Notes under the pieces: generated by a model
Databases searched by the model: none
What the model saw: the letters and a program-made list of their open reading frames with translations, nothing else
Told to the model about the DNA's origin: nothing
Shown: positions 51,376-61,041 of the stretch, piece by piece
Layout of the letters: every line of letters begins with the position of its first letter
How positions within the stretch are numbered: position 1 is the stretch's first letter
Translations under genes and position numbers: made by a program
NCBI RefSeq assembly: GCF_003856495.1
Contig: NZ_CP034118.1
Location: 1,344,001 to 1,408,000, forward strand
DNA length: 64,000 nucleotides
Direction of reading: 5' to 3'
From: Staphylospora marina
GTDB taxonomy: Bacteria > Bacillota > Bacilli > Thermoactinomycetales > Thermoactinomycetaceae

Positions 51376-53574
51376 TCACCGGGCGGTCAGCACCCGATAC
51401 ATCAAAGCCAGTTTTTTGGCGGTTCGTTCCCACGTGAACCGTTTTTCCGCCCTTCTCCTGCCCGCTTCCCCCATTTCCCTCAACCAACCGGGTTGATTCA
51501 TCCAATCCGACAACGTTTCGGCAATCCGTTCGCTCAGGCGATCCGTCGGCAACAACCGCCCCGTCACACCGTCTTCCACGACTTCGGGAATTCCTCCGAC
51601 GCAAGTGGACAAAACCGGCAAGCCGCTTGCCATTCCTTCCAGATTGACCAGACCGAATGCCTCATCGCACACCGACGGAGTCACCAGGACATCTGCCATT
51701 CGATAGATGGAAGGAAGCCGGGAATGCCTGGTGAACGGTTTGAAAAAAACGCAATTTCGAAGCGGCTTGGCCATCCGCTTCAATTGTTTGACATAGGGAG
51801 TGCCCAGATTGTACCCGTAATGGCTTCCTCCGACAATCAGGAGCACCGCATCCGGACGCTCATCCGCCATTCGTGAGAAAGCCTCCACCAAATGATGCAC
51901 GCCTTTGCCGGGAATGAGCCGACCGACAAACAGAATGATGAACGCCTGAGGATCAAAGCCGAACGATCGGCGAATCCGTTCCCGCTCCTCCGGGAAGGAG
52001 GGAGGTCTGAACTGTTTGAGGTTCACGCCCAACCTCACCACCCGAACCTTGTTCCCGAGACAGGGATACCGTGCATGCAGCCGATCGGCCAAAAAGCGGC
52101 TGTTGGCAATGATGAGATCATACCCGGCCAAATGCCTTTCGATATCATCCGCGGCATACGGAGGGTTGAGATACGTTTCCGAATGCATGAACAGAACTTT
52201 CCCGGCGGCGGGAAGTGCGGCGGACACGTTGCGGATCCAAAGGGGGCGGTTTTCGATCTGAATGACATCCGGCGCCAACCGCCGCAAGGCTTGAATGGCC
52301 CGTTTCAAATATTCTTTCCGACCCGAAGCCCGGATTTCCACGGCCGAGGGGTGATTCCCCGTACCGGTTCCCAGCAGCCATGTCACGGTTCTCTCCTGCA
52401 TGCTTCGGAACACGGATCGGGCCGAAATTTCCACCGATCCGCTGCCGGAGCCGTACACGGGCAAATTTCCGGGCGTCAGAATGGCGACGGACGGAGCGGC
52501 GTCCTTTGCAGGAGGAACGGAATCCAGCAGATGCCGTGCAAACATCATCGGCGTGGCAAACGTGCGTTCCCACGCTTCCATGTCTCCGGAACAGTGGAAC
52601 GTGACGCGCAGATCTCTCCCGTTGACCTCGATGATCCAGATCCGTCCCTCTTTGTCAATTCCCAGATCCATCCCCAAATCCGCAATACCAAGGTCTTCAC
52701 CGGCCAGGCAATCGGCCGCGTGCAGAGCAACGCGCGAAATTTCCCGCAACAGACGTTCTTCTCCGGAAACACCGGCTTCCCGAAGCACGACGGAGACCGG
52801 TTCCGCTTCCCCTCCCACCGCCACATTGGTGGCCGCCGCCCCGGGGAGCCCCACTTTGGCCACGATGCCGGACACGCGAAATCTTCCGTCTCCTCCCCGT
52901 TGAACGGACACCCGAAGATCAAAAGGCCTGTTTTTCTTTTCCATCAACGGAATGGCCTGCTGGACGAGAAACGCCCCCCCTGATTCACGGGCACGGACAA
53001 ACCGCCTCAGCTGTTCGCCGGACATCTCCTTGACCATCCCGGAAGCTTTGCGAACGCGAACCCCTCCTTCGGTCCGGTCAATCCGTACCAGGTCCATGCC
53101 CAAGCTTTTGTCCCGGGGCTTGATGATCACATCCCCGAATTCTTCGAACATGTCGCAAAACCGCTTCCACGTCAACGGGTGCGTCCGCGGGAGATGCTGA
53201 CACAATTCCGGGGTTCTTTTCAACTTGCAATGGACGTTCCATTTGTCAAACCGGTTGTCCCGATTGAACAAACGAATGCCGGGCAAACGTTTCAACATCC
53301 GGAATTCCGGGGATTCCGCCGGGGGTTTCACCCGGTTGTGAATCACCCGCGGAACGGGCACCCACCGCTCCCTGTATCCGCCATCCTCCCCACGCTCATA
53401 GGCCCTGACCAGTCTCCTTGAAAACAGGATCCGGTCCAGAGTGAAAAAAACCGGGATCATCCCTTCCCTGCGAGCATGTTTGTCATACAATTCCAACGAT
53501 TCATAGGGAGTCAATCCCCGCAGGCTGTCACTGAAAACACGGCGGCTGATCAAAACCCCCACTGTATCCGCCAC
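51376..53574 (-). CDS. fusion of YheC/YheD-type ATP-grasp and GT4 glycosyltransferase
   Basis: The 732-aa product has two halves. Residues about 1-360 resemble the YheC/YheD endospore-coat family: VIHNRVKPP, IRLFNRDNRFDKWNVH, a KPRDKSLGMDLVRI ATP-grasp loop, FLVQQAIPL, and DLGIDKEGRIWIIEVNGRD. Residues about 370-725 are a GT4 glycosyltransferase: FVGRLIPGKGVHHLVEAF and the nucleotide-sugar site CDEAFGLVNLEGMASGLPV. GTG at 53574 is 6 nt after GGGAGGGGG. In Bacillus these activities are separate genes (YheC/D, CotSA-like). It likely adds sugars to a spore-coat peptide or protein; the substrate is unknown. Confidence 0.85.
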   Translation of the reverse strand: MADTVGVLISRRVFSDSLRGLTPYESLELYDKHARREGMIPVFFTLDRILFSRRLVRAYERGEDGGYRERWVPVPRVIHNRVKPPAESPEFRMLKRLPGIRLFNRDNRFDKWNVHCKLKRTPELCQHLPRTHPLTWKRFCDMFEEFGDVIIKPRDKSLGMDLVRIDRTEGGVRVRKASGMVKEMSGEQLRRFVRARESGGAFLVQQAIPLMEKKNRPFDLRVSVQRGGDGRFRVSGIVAKVGLPGAAATNVAVGGEAEPVSVVLREAGVSGEERLLREISRVALHAADCLAGEDLGIADLGMDLGIDKEGRIWIIEVNGRDLRVTFHCSGDMEAWERTFATPMMFARHLLDSVPPAKDAAPSVAILTPGNLPVYGSGSGSVEISARSVFRSMQERTVTWLLGTGTGNHPSAVEIRASGRKEYLKRAIQALRRLAPDVIQIENRPLWIRNVSAALPAAGKVLFMHSETYLNPPYAADDIERHLAGYDLIIANSRFLADRLHARYPCLGNKVRVVRLGVNLKQFRPPSFPEERERIRRSFGFDPQAFIILFVGRLIPGKGVHHLVEAFSRMADERPDAVLLIVGGSHYGYNLGTPYVKQLKRMAKPLRNCVFFKPFTRHSRLPSIYRMADVLVTPSVCDEAFGLVNLEGMASGLPVLSTCVGGIPEVVEDGVTGRLLPTDRLSERIAETLSDWMNQPGWLREMGEAGRRRAEKRFTWERTAKKLALMYRVLTAR

Positions 53575-53642
53575 AGAGAACCCCCTCCCTTTCACCCCAG
53601 AATATGCGCGCGTTTCCGGGCCGAAACAGGCAGGAATCCACC

Positions 53643-53697
53643 GAAAAAAAAAATGGACGGATCAGCCGGCGCAACAGCGCTCCGACCGATCCGTCCC
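53643..53697 (-). terminator. terminator after dnaD
   Basis: GGACGGATC and GATCCGTCC pair with a long loop that folds internally, and ten T follow on the minus strand. Confidence 0.8.
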
Positions 53698-53717
53698 GGG
53701 ATCGCCCGAAGGGGCGG

Positions 53718-54446
53718 TCACTTCGGTTTCACCCAATTGTAAAAGGAAAAACTTCCGGCGGCCTGTTCCCGTTCCCTGACCTGCCCTTGGTACAAGATCC
53801 CCTTTTGACGGAATCTGCGGGAATGCTCTGCCGCCTCTTCCGTTGTCCGAATCCCGTTCTTCTCCCACTCGAACAAAATCCTGTCGATGTACCGGAAATT
53901 CAGCTTGCCGCAAAAAACGGCCTCCCGCAAAGCCGCCTCGATCAATTCTTCCGGATATTTGTCTTCATCGATCCATCTGGCGAGCATCTGGCATTCCAAC
54001 GGTGACAAGGCTCTGGCAAATTCCTGTTCGAACAGGGTGAACAGCCGGCGATACAAACGTTCATCCTTCTCGTCTTCCTCGGGTTCGTCGCGGTCCAGAT
54101 GGGAGGCCACCAGTTGCATGAAGAGCGGAGACAGTGAATACCGCTCGCTGAGGACCCCGCGTTCGTCCACTTCTTCCTCGATGCTCAGAAAACCTCCGCG
54201 AACCAACTGTTCCAACAGGTTGACCATCTCATCCTGGGAAATGGACATGCGCCGGTTCAACTCCGCCACGGTGGGAAACGACTTTTGCTCCTTCTCCTGA
54301 AACACCCAGATATGGAGCAGAAGCATCGTTTGTGCCTCGGTCAAGCCCACCCGTTTGTACTCCGTGAACAAGAGCAGCGGAATGGAAACGGACCCCTGTT
54401 CCAGAAGGCGCACCAGCGACGCCTGAAGCGATTCTTTCCGGTCCAA
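53718..54446 (-). CDS. dnaD: DnaD replication initiation protein
   Basis: The 242-aa product has an N-terminal winged-helix (residues about 20-100) and a C-terminal DnaD-B domain with FEQEFARALSPLECQMLARWIDE and a terminal ILFEWEKNGI. DnaD is the Firmicute replication restart and initiation factor. TTG at 54446 follows AGAGGTG at 7-8 nt. It follows asnS, as in Bacillus, but a terminator separates the two. Confidence 0.93.
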   Translation of the reverse strand: MDRKESLQASLVRLLEQGSVSIPLLLFTEYKRVGLTEAQTMLLLHIWVFQEKEQKSFPTVAELNRRMSISQDEMVNLLEQLVRGGFLSIEEEVDERGVLSERYSLSPLFMQLVASHLDRDEPEEDEKDERLYRRLFTLFEQEFARALSPLECQMLARWIDEDKYPEELIEAALREAVFCGKLNFRYIDRILFEWEKNGIRTTEEAAEHSRRFRQKGILYQGQVREREQAAGSFSFYNWVKPK

Positions 54447-54511
54447 GCCCTTTCACCTCTTTCGTTCCTTACTATAGCAGGCTTGACCTCAAAGAAACAG
54501 ACTTGAAAAAA

Positions 54512-54542
54512 CGAAAAAATGCCCGGTCTGGAAAAGACCGGG
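54512..54542 (-). terminator. terminator after asnS
   Basis: CCCGGTCTT and AAGACCGGG pair around a short loop and are followed by TTTTTT on the minus strand. Confidence 0.85.
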
Positions 54543-54563
54543 AAACATGCTTGATCAACATGA

Positions 54564-55856
54564 TCACGGATACAGGCGATACAGCGTACGGGCAAACGGA
54601 ATCGCTTCCCGCACATGGTCCAGGCCGCAGATCCAGGATACCGTCCGCTCCAGACCGAGCCCGAATCCGGAATGCGGAACCGTCCCGTACTTGCGGAGTT
54701 CCAGATACCATTGATACGCTTCCATCGGGAGATGGTGTTCGTTGTACCGTTGCTCCATCAGAACCGGGTCATCGATCCGCTGGCTGCCGCCGATGATTTC
54801 GCCGTACCCTTCCGGAGCGATCAGATCGGCACAGAGAACCACCTCGGGCCGATCGGGATCCGGCTTCATGTAAAACGCCTTCACCTTGGTCGGATAGTGG
54901 GTGATGAACACGGGGCGATCGAAGCTCTCGGCAATTTTGGTCTCGTGCGGTGCCCCGAAGTCTTCTCCCCATTCAAAGTCCTCAAAACCGGCTTCGTGCA
55001 ACAGCTTCACGGCTTCGTCATACGTCATGCGCGGGAACGGCGGTTTGACGTTTTCCAATTTGGAGATGTCCCGTCCGAGCACCTCCAGTTCGCGCCGGCA
55101 GTTTTTCAGCACGCTCTGCACCACGTGGGATACCAGTTGCTCCTGGATGATCAGGCTGTCTTCATGGTCGCAAAACGCCATTTCCGGCTCGATCATCCAG
55201 AATTCGATCAGATGGCGGCGGGTTTTGGATTTTTCGGCCCGGAACGTCGGCCCGAACGAATACACCTTGCGCAGGGCCATGGCTGCCGCTTCCATGTACA
55301 ATTGACCGCTTTGGGTCAGATAGGCGTCTTCATCGAAATACTTCGTGTGAAACAGATTGGTGGTACCCTCGCAGGACGAAGGAGTGAGAATCGGCGGATC
55401 CACCAGCGTGAATCCGTTCCCGTTCAGGTATTCTTGGATGGAACGGATGATTTCCGCACGAATGGTCAAAATGGCACGCTGGCGCGGGGAACGGATCCAC
55501 AGGTGCCGGTGATCCATCAGGAAGTCCACACCGTGTTCCTTTTTCGAAATGGGATACTCTTCGGCGATCTGGATCGCTTCCACATGGGTGACATCCAGCT
55601 CGTACCCGCCCGGTGCCCGTTCATCGGCCCGAACGGTTCCCCGCACATACAGGGAGCTTTCCTGGGTGAGCTGTTTGGCCGTTTCCCACACTTCGGGAGT
55701 CACCTGGCTTTTTACCAACACCCCCTGGATAAAACCGGTTCCGTCCCTCAGCTGCAAAAACTGGATTTTTCCGCTGGAACGCTTGTTGTACAACCATCCG
55801 CCCAATTTCACTTCCTGACCGACATGGGCGGGGATTTCACTGATCGTGGTGAGCAC
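54564..55856 (-). CDS. asnS: asparaginyl-tRNA synthetase
   Basis: The 430-aa product is a class IIb synthetase: an N-terminal OB-fold ([24 protein letters not shown] in part), motif 2 [17 protein letters not shown], motif 3 [13 protein letters not shown]. It charges tRNA-Asn in the cytosol. GTG at 55856 has GGAGGT 7 nt upstream. A strong sigma-A promoter lies 37-66 nt upstream, with no T-box leader. Confidence 0.96.
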   Translation of the reverse strand: MLTTISEIPAHVGQEVKLGGWLYNKRSSGKIQFLQLRDGTGFIQGVLVKSQVTPEVWETAKQLTQESSLYVRGTVRADERAPGGYELDVTHVEAIQIAEEYPISKKEHGVDFLMDHRHLWIRSPRQRAILTIRAEIIRSIQEYLNGNGFTLVDPPILTPSSCEGTTNLFHTKYFDEDAYLTQSGQLYMEAAAMALRKVYSFGPTFRAEKSKTRRHLIEFWMIEPEMAFCDHEDSLIIQEQLVSHVVQSVLKNCRRELEVLGRDISKLENVKPPFPRMTYDEAVKLLHEAGFEDFEWGEDFGAPHETKIAESFDRPVFITHYPTKVKAFYMKPDPDRPEVVLCADLIAPEGYGEIIGGSQRIDDPVLMEQRYNEHHLPMEAYQWYLELRKYGTVPHSGFGLGLERTVSWICGLDHVREAIPFARTLYRLYP

Positions 55857-55892
55857 CTATGTAACCTCCATCCGCAAAAATGACTGAATATC

Positions 55893-55922
55893 ATTATACA
55901 TGTCCCGTTTTCCGGGCGTCAA
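55893..55922 (-). promoter_or_regulatory. sigma-A promoter of asnS
   Basis: On the minus strand TTGACG (complement of 55917-55922), an 18-bp spacer and TATAAT (complement of 55893-55898). It is 37 nt from the GTG start. Confidence 0.8.
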
Positions 55923-56088
55923 CGAAAGCGGTTTCCGGCGATGCCTCCAGTGAGTATAATGGACTTGTATTCCAAAAAACCATTGAAACCGTCGGGCAGA
56001 AAATCTTTCATCCATTTTGCGTCAAGCTTTCATTGAAATGAAAAGAACGACCCATTCATGACATCCGTTTTGCGAAGCAGGTGATTTT

Positions 56089-57258
56089 TTGAGAAAATTT
56101 CTCCTTTTCCTCGTCTTGTTTCCGGTCCTGACCTTGGCTGTTTTCATCTCTTATCCGCCTTCGAAATCCCATGCGCCGCTGCCTCCCGGTGCATCCCACC
56201 GCGAGCCGTCCGGCACGAGGACGATCCGGATCGCCGCCGTCGGGGACATCATGATGCACTCGCCGCAAATCAAGGCCGGCGCCACCGGAAACGGATTTGA
56301 CTTCCGCTCCTTTTTCCGTGAGGTGAAACCGTATCTGGAGTCCGCCGACGTGACCTTCGGCAATCTGGAGACCACCCTCGCCGGAAACCGTCTTCCCTGG
56401 AGCGGATATCCCCGGTTCAATTCTCCGGATCAACTGGTGGATGCCCTGAAAGACAGCGGATTTGACGTACTCAGCACCGCCAACAACCATTCGATGGACA
56501 CCGGGGAAGCCGGGGTGATCCGGACGTGGCAAACCGTGAAGGACAAAGGACTCCATCCGGCGGGAAGCGCGCCGACCCCCGATGATCGCGGCCCGGTGCT
56601 CATCAAAACGGAAGACATCACGCTGGCCTTTTTGGCCTACACCCAACACACCAACGGACTTCCCGTCCCCAAGGACAAGCCTTGGCTGGTGAACCGGATC
56701 TCCCCGGAGCAGGTGGCCCGCGACATCAGTGAGGCGCGCAAAGCAGGAGCCGATTTTGTCCTGGTCTCCCTCCACTTCGGAACGGAATACAGACGGGAAC
56801 CGGACGAATACCAGATAAAAACCGCCACGCAAATTCTTGAAGCGGGTGCGGACGTCATTTTGGGCAGTCATCCGCACGTCCTGCAACCGATCCGGCGGAA
56901 AAATGTCGACGGAAAAGAAAAATGGGTCATCTATTCCATGGGGAATTTCATTTCCAATCAAACAGACCGGTATACGGACGAGGGCATCATCGTGTATCTG
57001 GACATCGAAAAAAATTTGGCGGACGGATCCACCCGGCTCAAAAAAATTTCTTGGCTCCCCACCTTCGTTCATCGCTACGACCGCGGGGGAAAATGGGGGT
57101 ATGCGGTGATTCCCATGGAATCCAAAACCCCCGCGAATCTCCCGGATTATCCGGGCCTCACCCGCCAGCGCTGGACAACCGCCTGGACACATACCGAAAC
57201 ACTGATCCGGAAGGAAGAGGATCTGCCCGTGTTCAAGCTTTCCGAAACCGACGAATGA
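56089..57258 (+). CDS. CapA family (poly-gamma-glutamate synthesis-type) metallophosphatase
   Basis: The 389-aa product has an N-terminal signal-anchor, then a calcineurin-like CapA domain: AAVGDIMMHS, TFGNLETTLAG, NNHSMDTGEAG, SLHFGTEY, GSHPHVLQPI and YSMGNFISNQ. Family members serve poly-gamma-glutamate or capsule export, but stand-alone CapA proteins are common and their substrate is unclear. TTG at 56089 is about 8 nt from GCAGGTG. It is divergent from asnS. Confidence 0.88.
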   Translation: MRKFLLFLVLFPVLTLAVFISYPPSKSHAPLPPGASHREPSGTRTIRIAAVGDIMMHSPQIKAGATGNGFDFRSFFREVKPYLESADVTFGNLETTLAGNRLPWSGYPRFNSPDQLVDALKDSGFDVLSTANNHSMDTGEAGVIRTWQTVKDKGLHPAGSAPTPDDRGPVLIKTEDITLAFLAYTQHTNGLPVPKDKPWLVNRISPEQVARDISEARKAGADFVLVSLHFGTEYRREPDEYQIKTATQILEAGADVILGSHPHVLQPIRRKNVDGKEKWVIYSMGNFISNQTDRYTDEGIIVYLDIEKNLADGSTRLKKISWLPTFVHRYDRGGKWGYAVIPMESKTPANLPDYPGLTRQRWTTAWTHTETLIRKEEDLPVFKLSETDE

Positions 57259-57303
57259 CCGACACGCTCATTGTCAGCGTGGAACAATCCAACCGGCATG
57301 CAT

Positions 57304-57349
57304 CGGAAGCGGCCCGTCAACCGCCATGATGGCGCGATGGCCGCTTCCG
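57304..57349. terminator. shared hairpin at the capA-methyltransferase junction
   Basis: CGGAAGCGGCC and GGCCGCTTCCG pair as 11 bp and enclose a second dyad; it overlaps the last codons of the methyltransferase gene and can serve both convergent genes. Confidence 0.65.
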
Positions 57350-57961
57350 AAGCACCATGTATTGAAAATGCAACGGACCGTCGGAGACCGCCCATGTTTC
57401 AAAACTCAGACATTCAAAATGCCGGGACACCGCCTCGCGCATGGATGAATCGGAAAAAAACGAAAAAAACCGTTTGGGTTCATAAGAATCCCCGTCCCAG
57501 ATGCCTTCAAACTCCATTCCGCCCCACAGCCCGAGGCCGAAGATCCCGTCCTTCTTCAAAATCCGTGAGAGTTCCGAAAGCACCCGGTCCAGTTCCGCTT
57601 TCCGGACATGCACCAGACAGTTGACCGACCAAATCGCATCAAAACGTTCATCCGGAAAGTCCGGACGGACCACATCCATCACATCGGCATCCAGCCCTTT
57701 TTCCCGACACAAACGCACCATTTCCGGCGACAGGTCCACCGCCGTGACGGACAATCCCCTCATCTTGAAGTACAGGCTGTCGTGTCCCGGACCCGCTCCG
57801 ATCTCCAAAACGGTTTTCTTTCCCTCGCGGAAGAGAAAATCGACAAACCGCTTCCGGAGAAGATCCCTCCAGGCTTCCGTGTCCGTAAGATCACGTTCCC
57901 GGGCATGCCGGTCATATGCTTTCCGAATCAAATCACGGATTTGCGTCGGCTCCACGGACAT
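57317..57961 (-). CDS. class I SAM-dependent methyltransferase
   Basis: The 214-aa product has the SAM motif I VLEIGAGPGHDSLYF, motif II TAVDLSPEMVRLCREKGL, and a LDADVMDV/ GLGLWGG post-motif, as in methyltransferase-11/25-type enzymes. The substrate is unknown. ATG at 57961 follows GGGAAGGGGG. It is upstream of the MarR gene's end by 57 nt in the same direction. Confidence 0.9.
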   Translation of the reverse strand: MSVEPTQIRDLIRKAYDRHARERDLTDTEAWRDLLRKRFVDFLFREGKKTVLEIGAGPGHDSLYFKMRGLSVTAVDLSPEMVRLCREKGLDADVMDVVRPDFPDERFDAIWSVNCLVHVRKAELDRVLSELSRILKKDGIFGLGLWGGMEFEGIWDGDSYEPKRFFSFFSDSSMREAVSRHFECLSFETWAVSDGPLHFQYMVLRKRPSRHHGG

Positions 57962-58017
57962 TCCCCCTTCCCTTCCGCCCCGGCGATGGCGCGATCTTCT
58001 CCGCGTTTCCGGCGCGT

Positions 58018-58449
58018 TCACTCCCGGGACAAATTTTCGGTGATTTTTTGCAGGACGCGGATCACCGTCAGATATTCCTCGTCCGAAATGCCTTCCATCA
58101 ATCGTTCGCGAACCTGTCGCTGTTTTTCCCACGCGGCCGCATGTGCCTTTTCTCCTTCCGGTGTCAGCGAAAGCATTTGATCCATCGGATCTTGCTCATC
58201 GGACAGATGGATCCATCCCTGTCCGGCAAAGCGGCGAAGCATTTCCGCAAACGATGGTTCATCCACGAACAACTTCACCTGTTCATGAATCTTCCTGGCC
58301 GGAACCGGGCCTTGCTCGCGCAAAACATTCAACACTTGCCATTGAAACCGGTTCAAACCCAACTCCTGCAATTTCTTCGCCGAAAACCGGGTGATGGCCC
58401 GGTCTGCTTCCTTGAGCCACCAGCCGATCGGTTTTTGTTTCCCTTTCAA
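58018..58449 (-). CDS. MarR family transcriptional regulator
   Basis: The 143-aa product has the MarR winged helix: LGLNRFQWQVLNVL, the recognition-helix region PARKIHEQVKLFVDEPSFAEML and a wing with LTPEGEKAH. TTG at 58449 is about 7 nt after GGGAGGGGG; other starts in the longer frame lack support. It precedes the methyltransferase gene in the same direction, which could be its target. Confidence 0.88.
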   Translation of the reverse strand: MKGKQKPIGWWLKEADRAITRFSAKKLQELGLNRFQWQVLNVLREQGPVPARKIHEQVKLFVDEPSFAEMLRRFAGQGWIHLSDEQDPMDQMLSLTPEGEKAHAAAWEKQRQVRERLMEGISDEEYLTVIRVLQKITENLSRE

Positions 58450-58589
58450 AGCGAACCCCCTCCCTGTGCTTTTCCCGGATGGTTTCAAAGCGGTCTGAAT
58501 CGGATTCCGGCATACACCCCTCCATTTGTTCCCGTTTTTCATCGTCCTCACACCGGAATCCGTCTTCTTGCCATGCACGGGGGTTCATT

Positions 58590-58604
58590 GTTTGCGAAGC
58601 AAAC
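58590..58604 (+). repeat. dispersed dyad repeat, copy 4
   Basis: GTTTGCGAAGCAAAC, a perfect 6+3+6 dyad, lies 5 nt past the stop of the leftward Pat-type GNAT gene. Confidence 0.6.
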
Positions 58605-58608
58605 CTGT

Positions 58609-59097
58609 TTACAGCATCAATTGAAAAAAATGAACATCCTGCCAAGCTCCGAACTTGAATCCCACTTCTTTGAGCACCCCCACTTCCCGGAATCCGTATT
58701 TGCGATGGAGCCGGAAGCTGGCTTCATTGCCGCCGGTGATGCCGGCAATGATCACATGGTGTTTCAAACTCCGTGCCAGCTGGATCATGGCTTCCATCAA
58801 CCGTCCGGCCACCCCTCGCCTCCTTGCTTCCGGATGAACATAGACGGAGATCTCCACCGTCCTCGAATAAGCGGGCTTGGTCCGATACGGCAGAATTCCG
58901 CAATAGCCGAGCACGTTCCCGTCTTCTTCCGCCACCAAAAGCGGATGAAGCGGGCCGTGGCTCTCCATCCAGCGTTTTCTTTCTTCAAGGGATTGCGGCT
59001 CAAGATCAAAAGTGGCCGTGGTGTGGATGACGGCGTGATTGTAAATCCCGGTCAATGCGGGCAAATCTTCCGGGCGGGCCGCACGGATGATGATCAT
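58609..59097 (-). CDS. GNAT acetyltransferase, phosphinothricin-acetyltransferase type
   Basis: The 162-aa product has the Pat/Bar features: RPEDLPALTGIYNHAVIHTTATFD, EISVYVHPEARRRGVAGRLM and FRLHRKYGFREVGVLKEVGFKFG in parts. Such enzymes acetylate small amino-acid-like compounds. ATG at 59097 follows GGGGAGGG at about 7 nt. Confidence 0.9.
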   Translation of the reverse strand: MIIIRAARPEDLPALTGIYNHAVIHTTATFDLEPQSLEERKRWMESHGPLHPLLVAEEDGNVLGYCGILPYRTKPAYSRTVEISVYVHPEARRRGVAGRLMEAMIQLARSLKHHVIIAGITGGNEASFRLHRKYGFREVGVLKEVGFKFGAWQDVHFFQLML

Positions 59098-59140
59098 CAA
59101 ACATCCCTCCCCGAATCGGTCGGAACTCTCTGACATTCGC

Positions 59141-59172
59141 GTCGAAAAGAAAGACCTCCGAAAGCGGAGGTC
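59141..59172 (-). terminator. terminator after glnA
   Basis: GACCTCCG and CGGAGGTC pair around AAAG with T-rich sequence after it on the minus strand. Confidence 0.85.
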
Positions 59173-59194
59173 GATCGGGTCCACGTGAACGGGT

Positions 59195-60538
59195 TCAGTA
59201 CAGGGACAGATACTGTTCGCGTTCCCACGGATGAACCTGCGTGCGGAACAGATCCCATTCGATTTCTTTGGCCTGAACGAAGTGAGTCAATGCGTGCTCG
59301 CCGAGGGCATCCATGATCACGGGATCGGATTGCAGTTCCACCAGAGCTTCACGCAAGCTGCTCGGCAGATTATCGATTCCGTTCTCCCGACGTTCGTGCT
59401 CATCCATCACATAAATGTTGCGATCGGTCGGAGCCGGCAGCGGAAGCTTGTTCTTGATGCCGTCGAGGCCGGCCTTGAGCATGACCGCGAGCGCGAGGTA
59501 CGGGTTGGCGGACGGATCGGGAGAGCGAACTTCGATCCGGGTGCTCAGACCGCGGGAAGCCGGAATTCGAACCAGCGGACTGCGGTTTTTCGGCGACCAG
59601 GCGACATAGCAAGGAGCTTCATAGCCCGGAACCAAGCGTTTGTAGGAGTTGACCAGCGGATTGGTGACGGCCGTGAACGCACGGGCATGCTTCAGAATGC
59701 CCGCCAGGAAATGGCGGCAGGTTTCGGAAAGACCCAGCTCGTCATTTTCATCGTAGAAGGCATTTTCCGAACCGCGGAACAGAGACATGTTGCAGTGCAT
59801 GCCGGACCCGTTGACACCGAACAGCGGTTTGGGCATGAACGTGGCGTGCAGACCGTAGTGACGGGCCACGTTTTTCACCACAAGCTTGAACATCTGAATG
59901 TTGTCGGCGGTGGTGACGGCATCGGCATATTTGAAGTCGATCTCATGCTGCCCGGGAGCCACTTCGTGGTGGGACGCCTCCACTTCGAAACCGAGTTGTT
60001 CCAGCGTCAGCACGATGTCACGGCGGCAGTTTTCCCCGAGATCCAGCGGCGCCAGGTCAAAATAGCCGCCTTTGTCGTTCAGGGTCATGGTCGGTTCGCC
60101 GTTTTCATCCGACTTGAACAGGAAGAACTCCGGTTCCGGGCCGACATTGAACGCGGTGAAGCCCATTTCTTCGGCCTCTTTCAGGACCCGCTTCAAAATG
60201 CCGCGCGGATCTCCCGCAAACGGGGTGCCGTCGGGATTGTACACGTCGCAGATCAATCCGGCCACTTTGCCGCCCGCTTCGGATCCCCAGGGATAGATCA
60301 GCCAGGTATCCAGGTCCGGATACAGATACATGTCGGATTCTTCGATCCGCACGAATCCTTCGATGGAAGAACCGTCGAACATCATCTTGTTGTCCAGCGC
60401 TTTTTCCAGCTGGCTGAACGGAATCTCCACGTTCTTGATCGTGCCGAGGAGATCCGTGAACTGCAGGCGGATGTACTTGACGTTTTCTTCGCGAGCCATT
60501 CGGAAAATGTCATCGCGGCTGTACGTTTTCTTGGCCAT
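59195..60538 (-). CDS. glnA: glutamine synthetase type I (alpha)
   Basis: The 447-aa product matches GSI-alpha of Bacillus: [27 protein letters not shown], the Mg-binding [32 protein letters not shown] and the ATP-binding [14 protein letters not shown]. The length lacks the adenylylation-loop extension of GSI-beta, so control is through feedback and GlnR. ATG at 60538 follows GGAGAG. It is downstream of glnR, within 60 nt, as in B. subtilis. Confidence 0.97.
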   Translation of the reverse strand: MAKKTYSRDDIFRMAREENVKYIRLQFTDLLGTIKNVEIPFSQLEKALDNKMMFDGSSIEGFVRIEESDMYLYPDLDTWLIYPWGSEAGGKVAGLICDVYNPDGTPFAGDPRGILKRVLKEAEEMGFTAFNVGPEPEFFLFKSDENGEPTMTLNDKGGYFDLAPLDLGENCRRDIVLTLEQLGFEVEASHHEVAPGQHEIDFKYADAVTTADNIQMFKLVVKNVARHYGLHATFMPKPLFGVNGSGMHCNMSLFRGSENAFYDENDELGLSETCRHFLAGILKHARAFTAVTNPLVNSYKRLVPGYEAPCYVAWSPKNRSPLVRIPASRGLSTRIEVRSPDPSANPYLALAVMLKAGLDGIKNKLPLPAPTDRNIYVMDEHERRENGIDNLPSSLREALVELQSDPVIMDALGEHALTHFVQAKEIEWDLFRTQVHPWEREQYLSLY

Positions 60539-60597
60539 CGACGATTTCTCTCCTTCCCGGTTCTGGGCATGAATTTATGTTCTCTGGAAGACGTCGG

Positions 60598-60996
60598 TCA
60601 GTGACGGAAGAATCTCGACAATTCCCCCTGCGTCAGCAAAGCGGAACCGGGACGGTCGGGAACCATGAGCTGTCTTTTCACGAGACGCCGCACATCGCGT
60701 TCCGACAGTTCCTTGCGAGCCTTTTCCGCTTCTTTCCGCGCCTCCAGGAGTTGCTCTTCCCGTGCGAGCACTTCCTTGACGCCGGCAAGATTGATTCCCT
60801 TCTCGATCAAGCTTTTGATCCTGAGCAAGCGGTCCACGTCATTGAAAGAAAAGAGGCGCTGGTTCCCCTCGGTTCTCGACGGCCGGATCAATCCCTGTTG
60901 CTCGTAATAACGGATCTGTCTGGGAGTCAATTCCGTCAGCTTGGTGACGATTCCGATGGGAAACAGGGGCATGTTCCTGCGGATCGCATCTCTCAA
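60598..60996 (-). CDS. glnR: GlnR nitrogen repressor (MerR family)
   Basis: The 132-aa product has the MerR HTH: MPLFPIGIVTKLTELTPRQIRYYEQQGLI region, RLFSFNDVDRLLRI and a C-terminal tail that senses feedback-inhibited glutamine synthetase. TTG at 60996 is chosen because it gives MRDAIRRNMPLFP, aligning with the Bacillus N-terminus MSDNIRRSMPLFP, and GGGAGG lies 12 nt upstream. An upstream ATG (61035) would be only 6 nt past the -10. It represses glnRA in nitrogen excess. Confidence 0.93.
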   Translation of the reverse strand: MRDAIRRNMPLFPIGIVTKLTELTPRQIRYYEQQGLIRPSRTEGNQRLFSFNDVDRLLRIKSLIEKGINLAGVKEVLAREEQLLEARKEAEKARKELSERDVRRLVKRQLMVPDRPGSALLTQGELSRFFRH

Positions 60997-61041
60997 CCTT
61001 CTCTTCAGCCTCCCTTTCGGACCGTGGTTGTTCATGGACTC

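Noticed and set aside
54615-55883. 422-aa open frame on the plus strand
   Set aside because: It is the shadow of asnS.
55857-56088. T-box riboswitch before asnS
   Set aside because: The leader is only about 30 nt after the promoter and has no specifier stem or T-box sequence.
59231-60604. 457-aa open frame on the plus strand
   Set aside because: It is the shadow of glnA.
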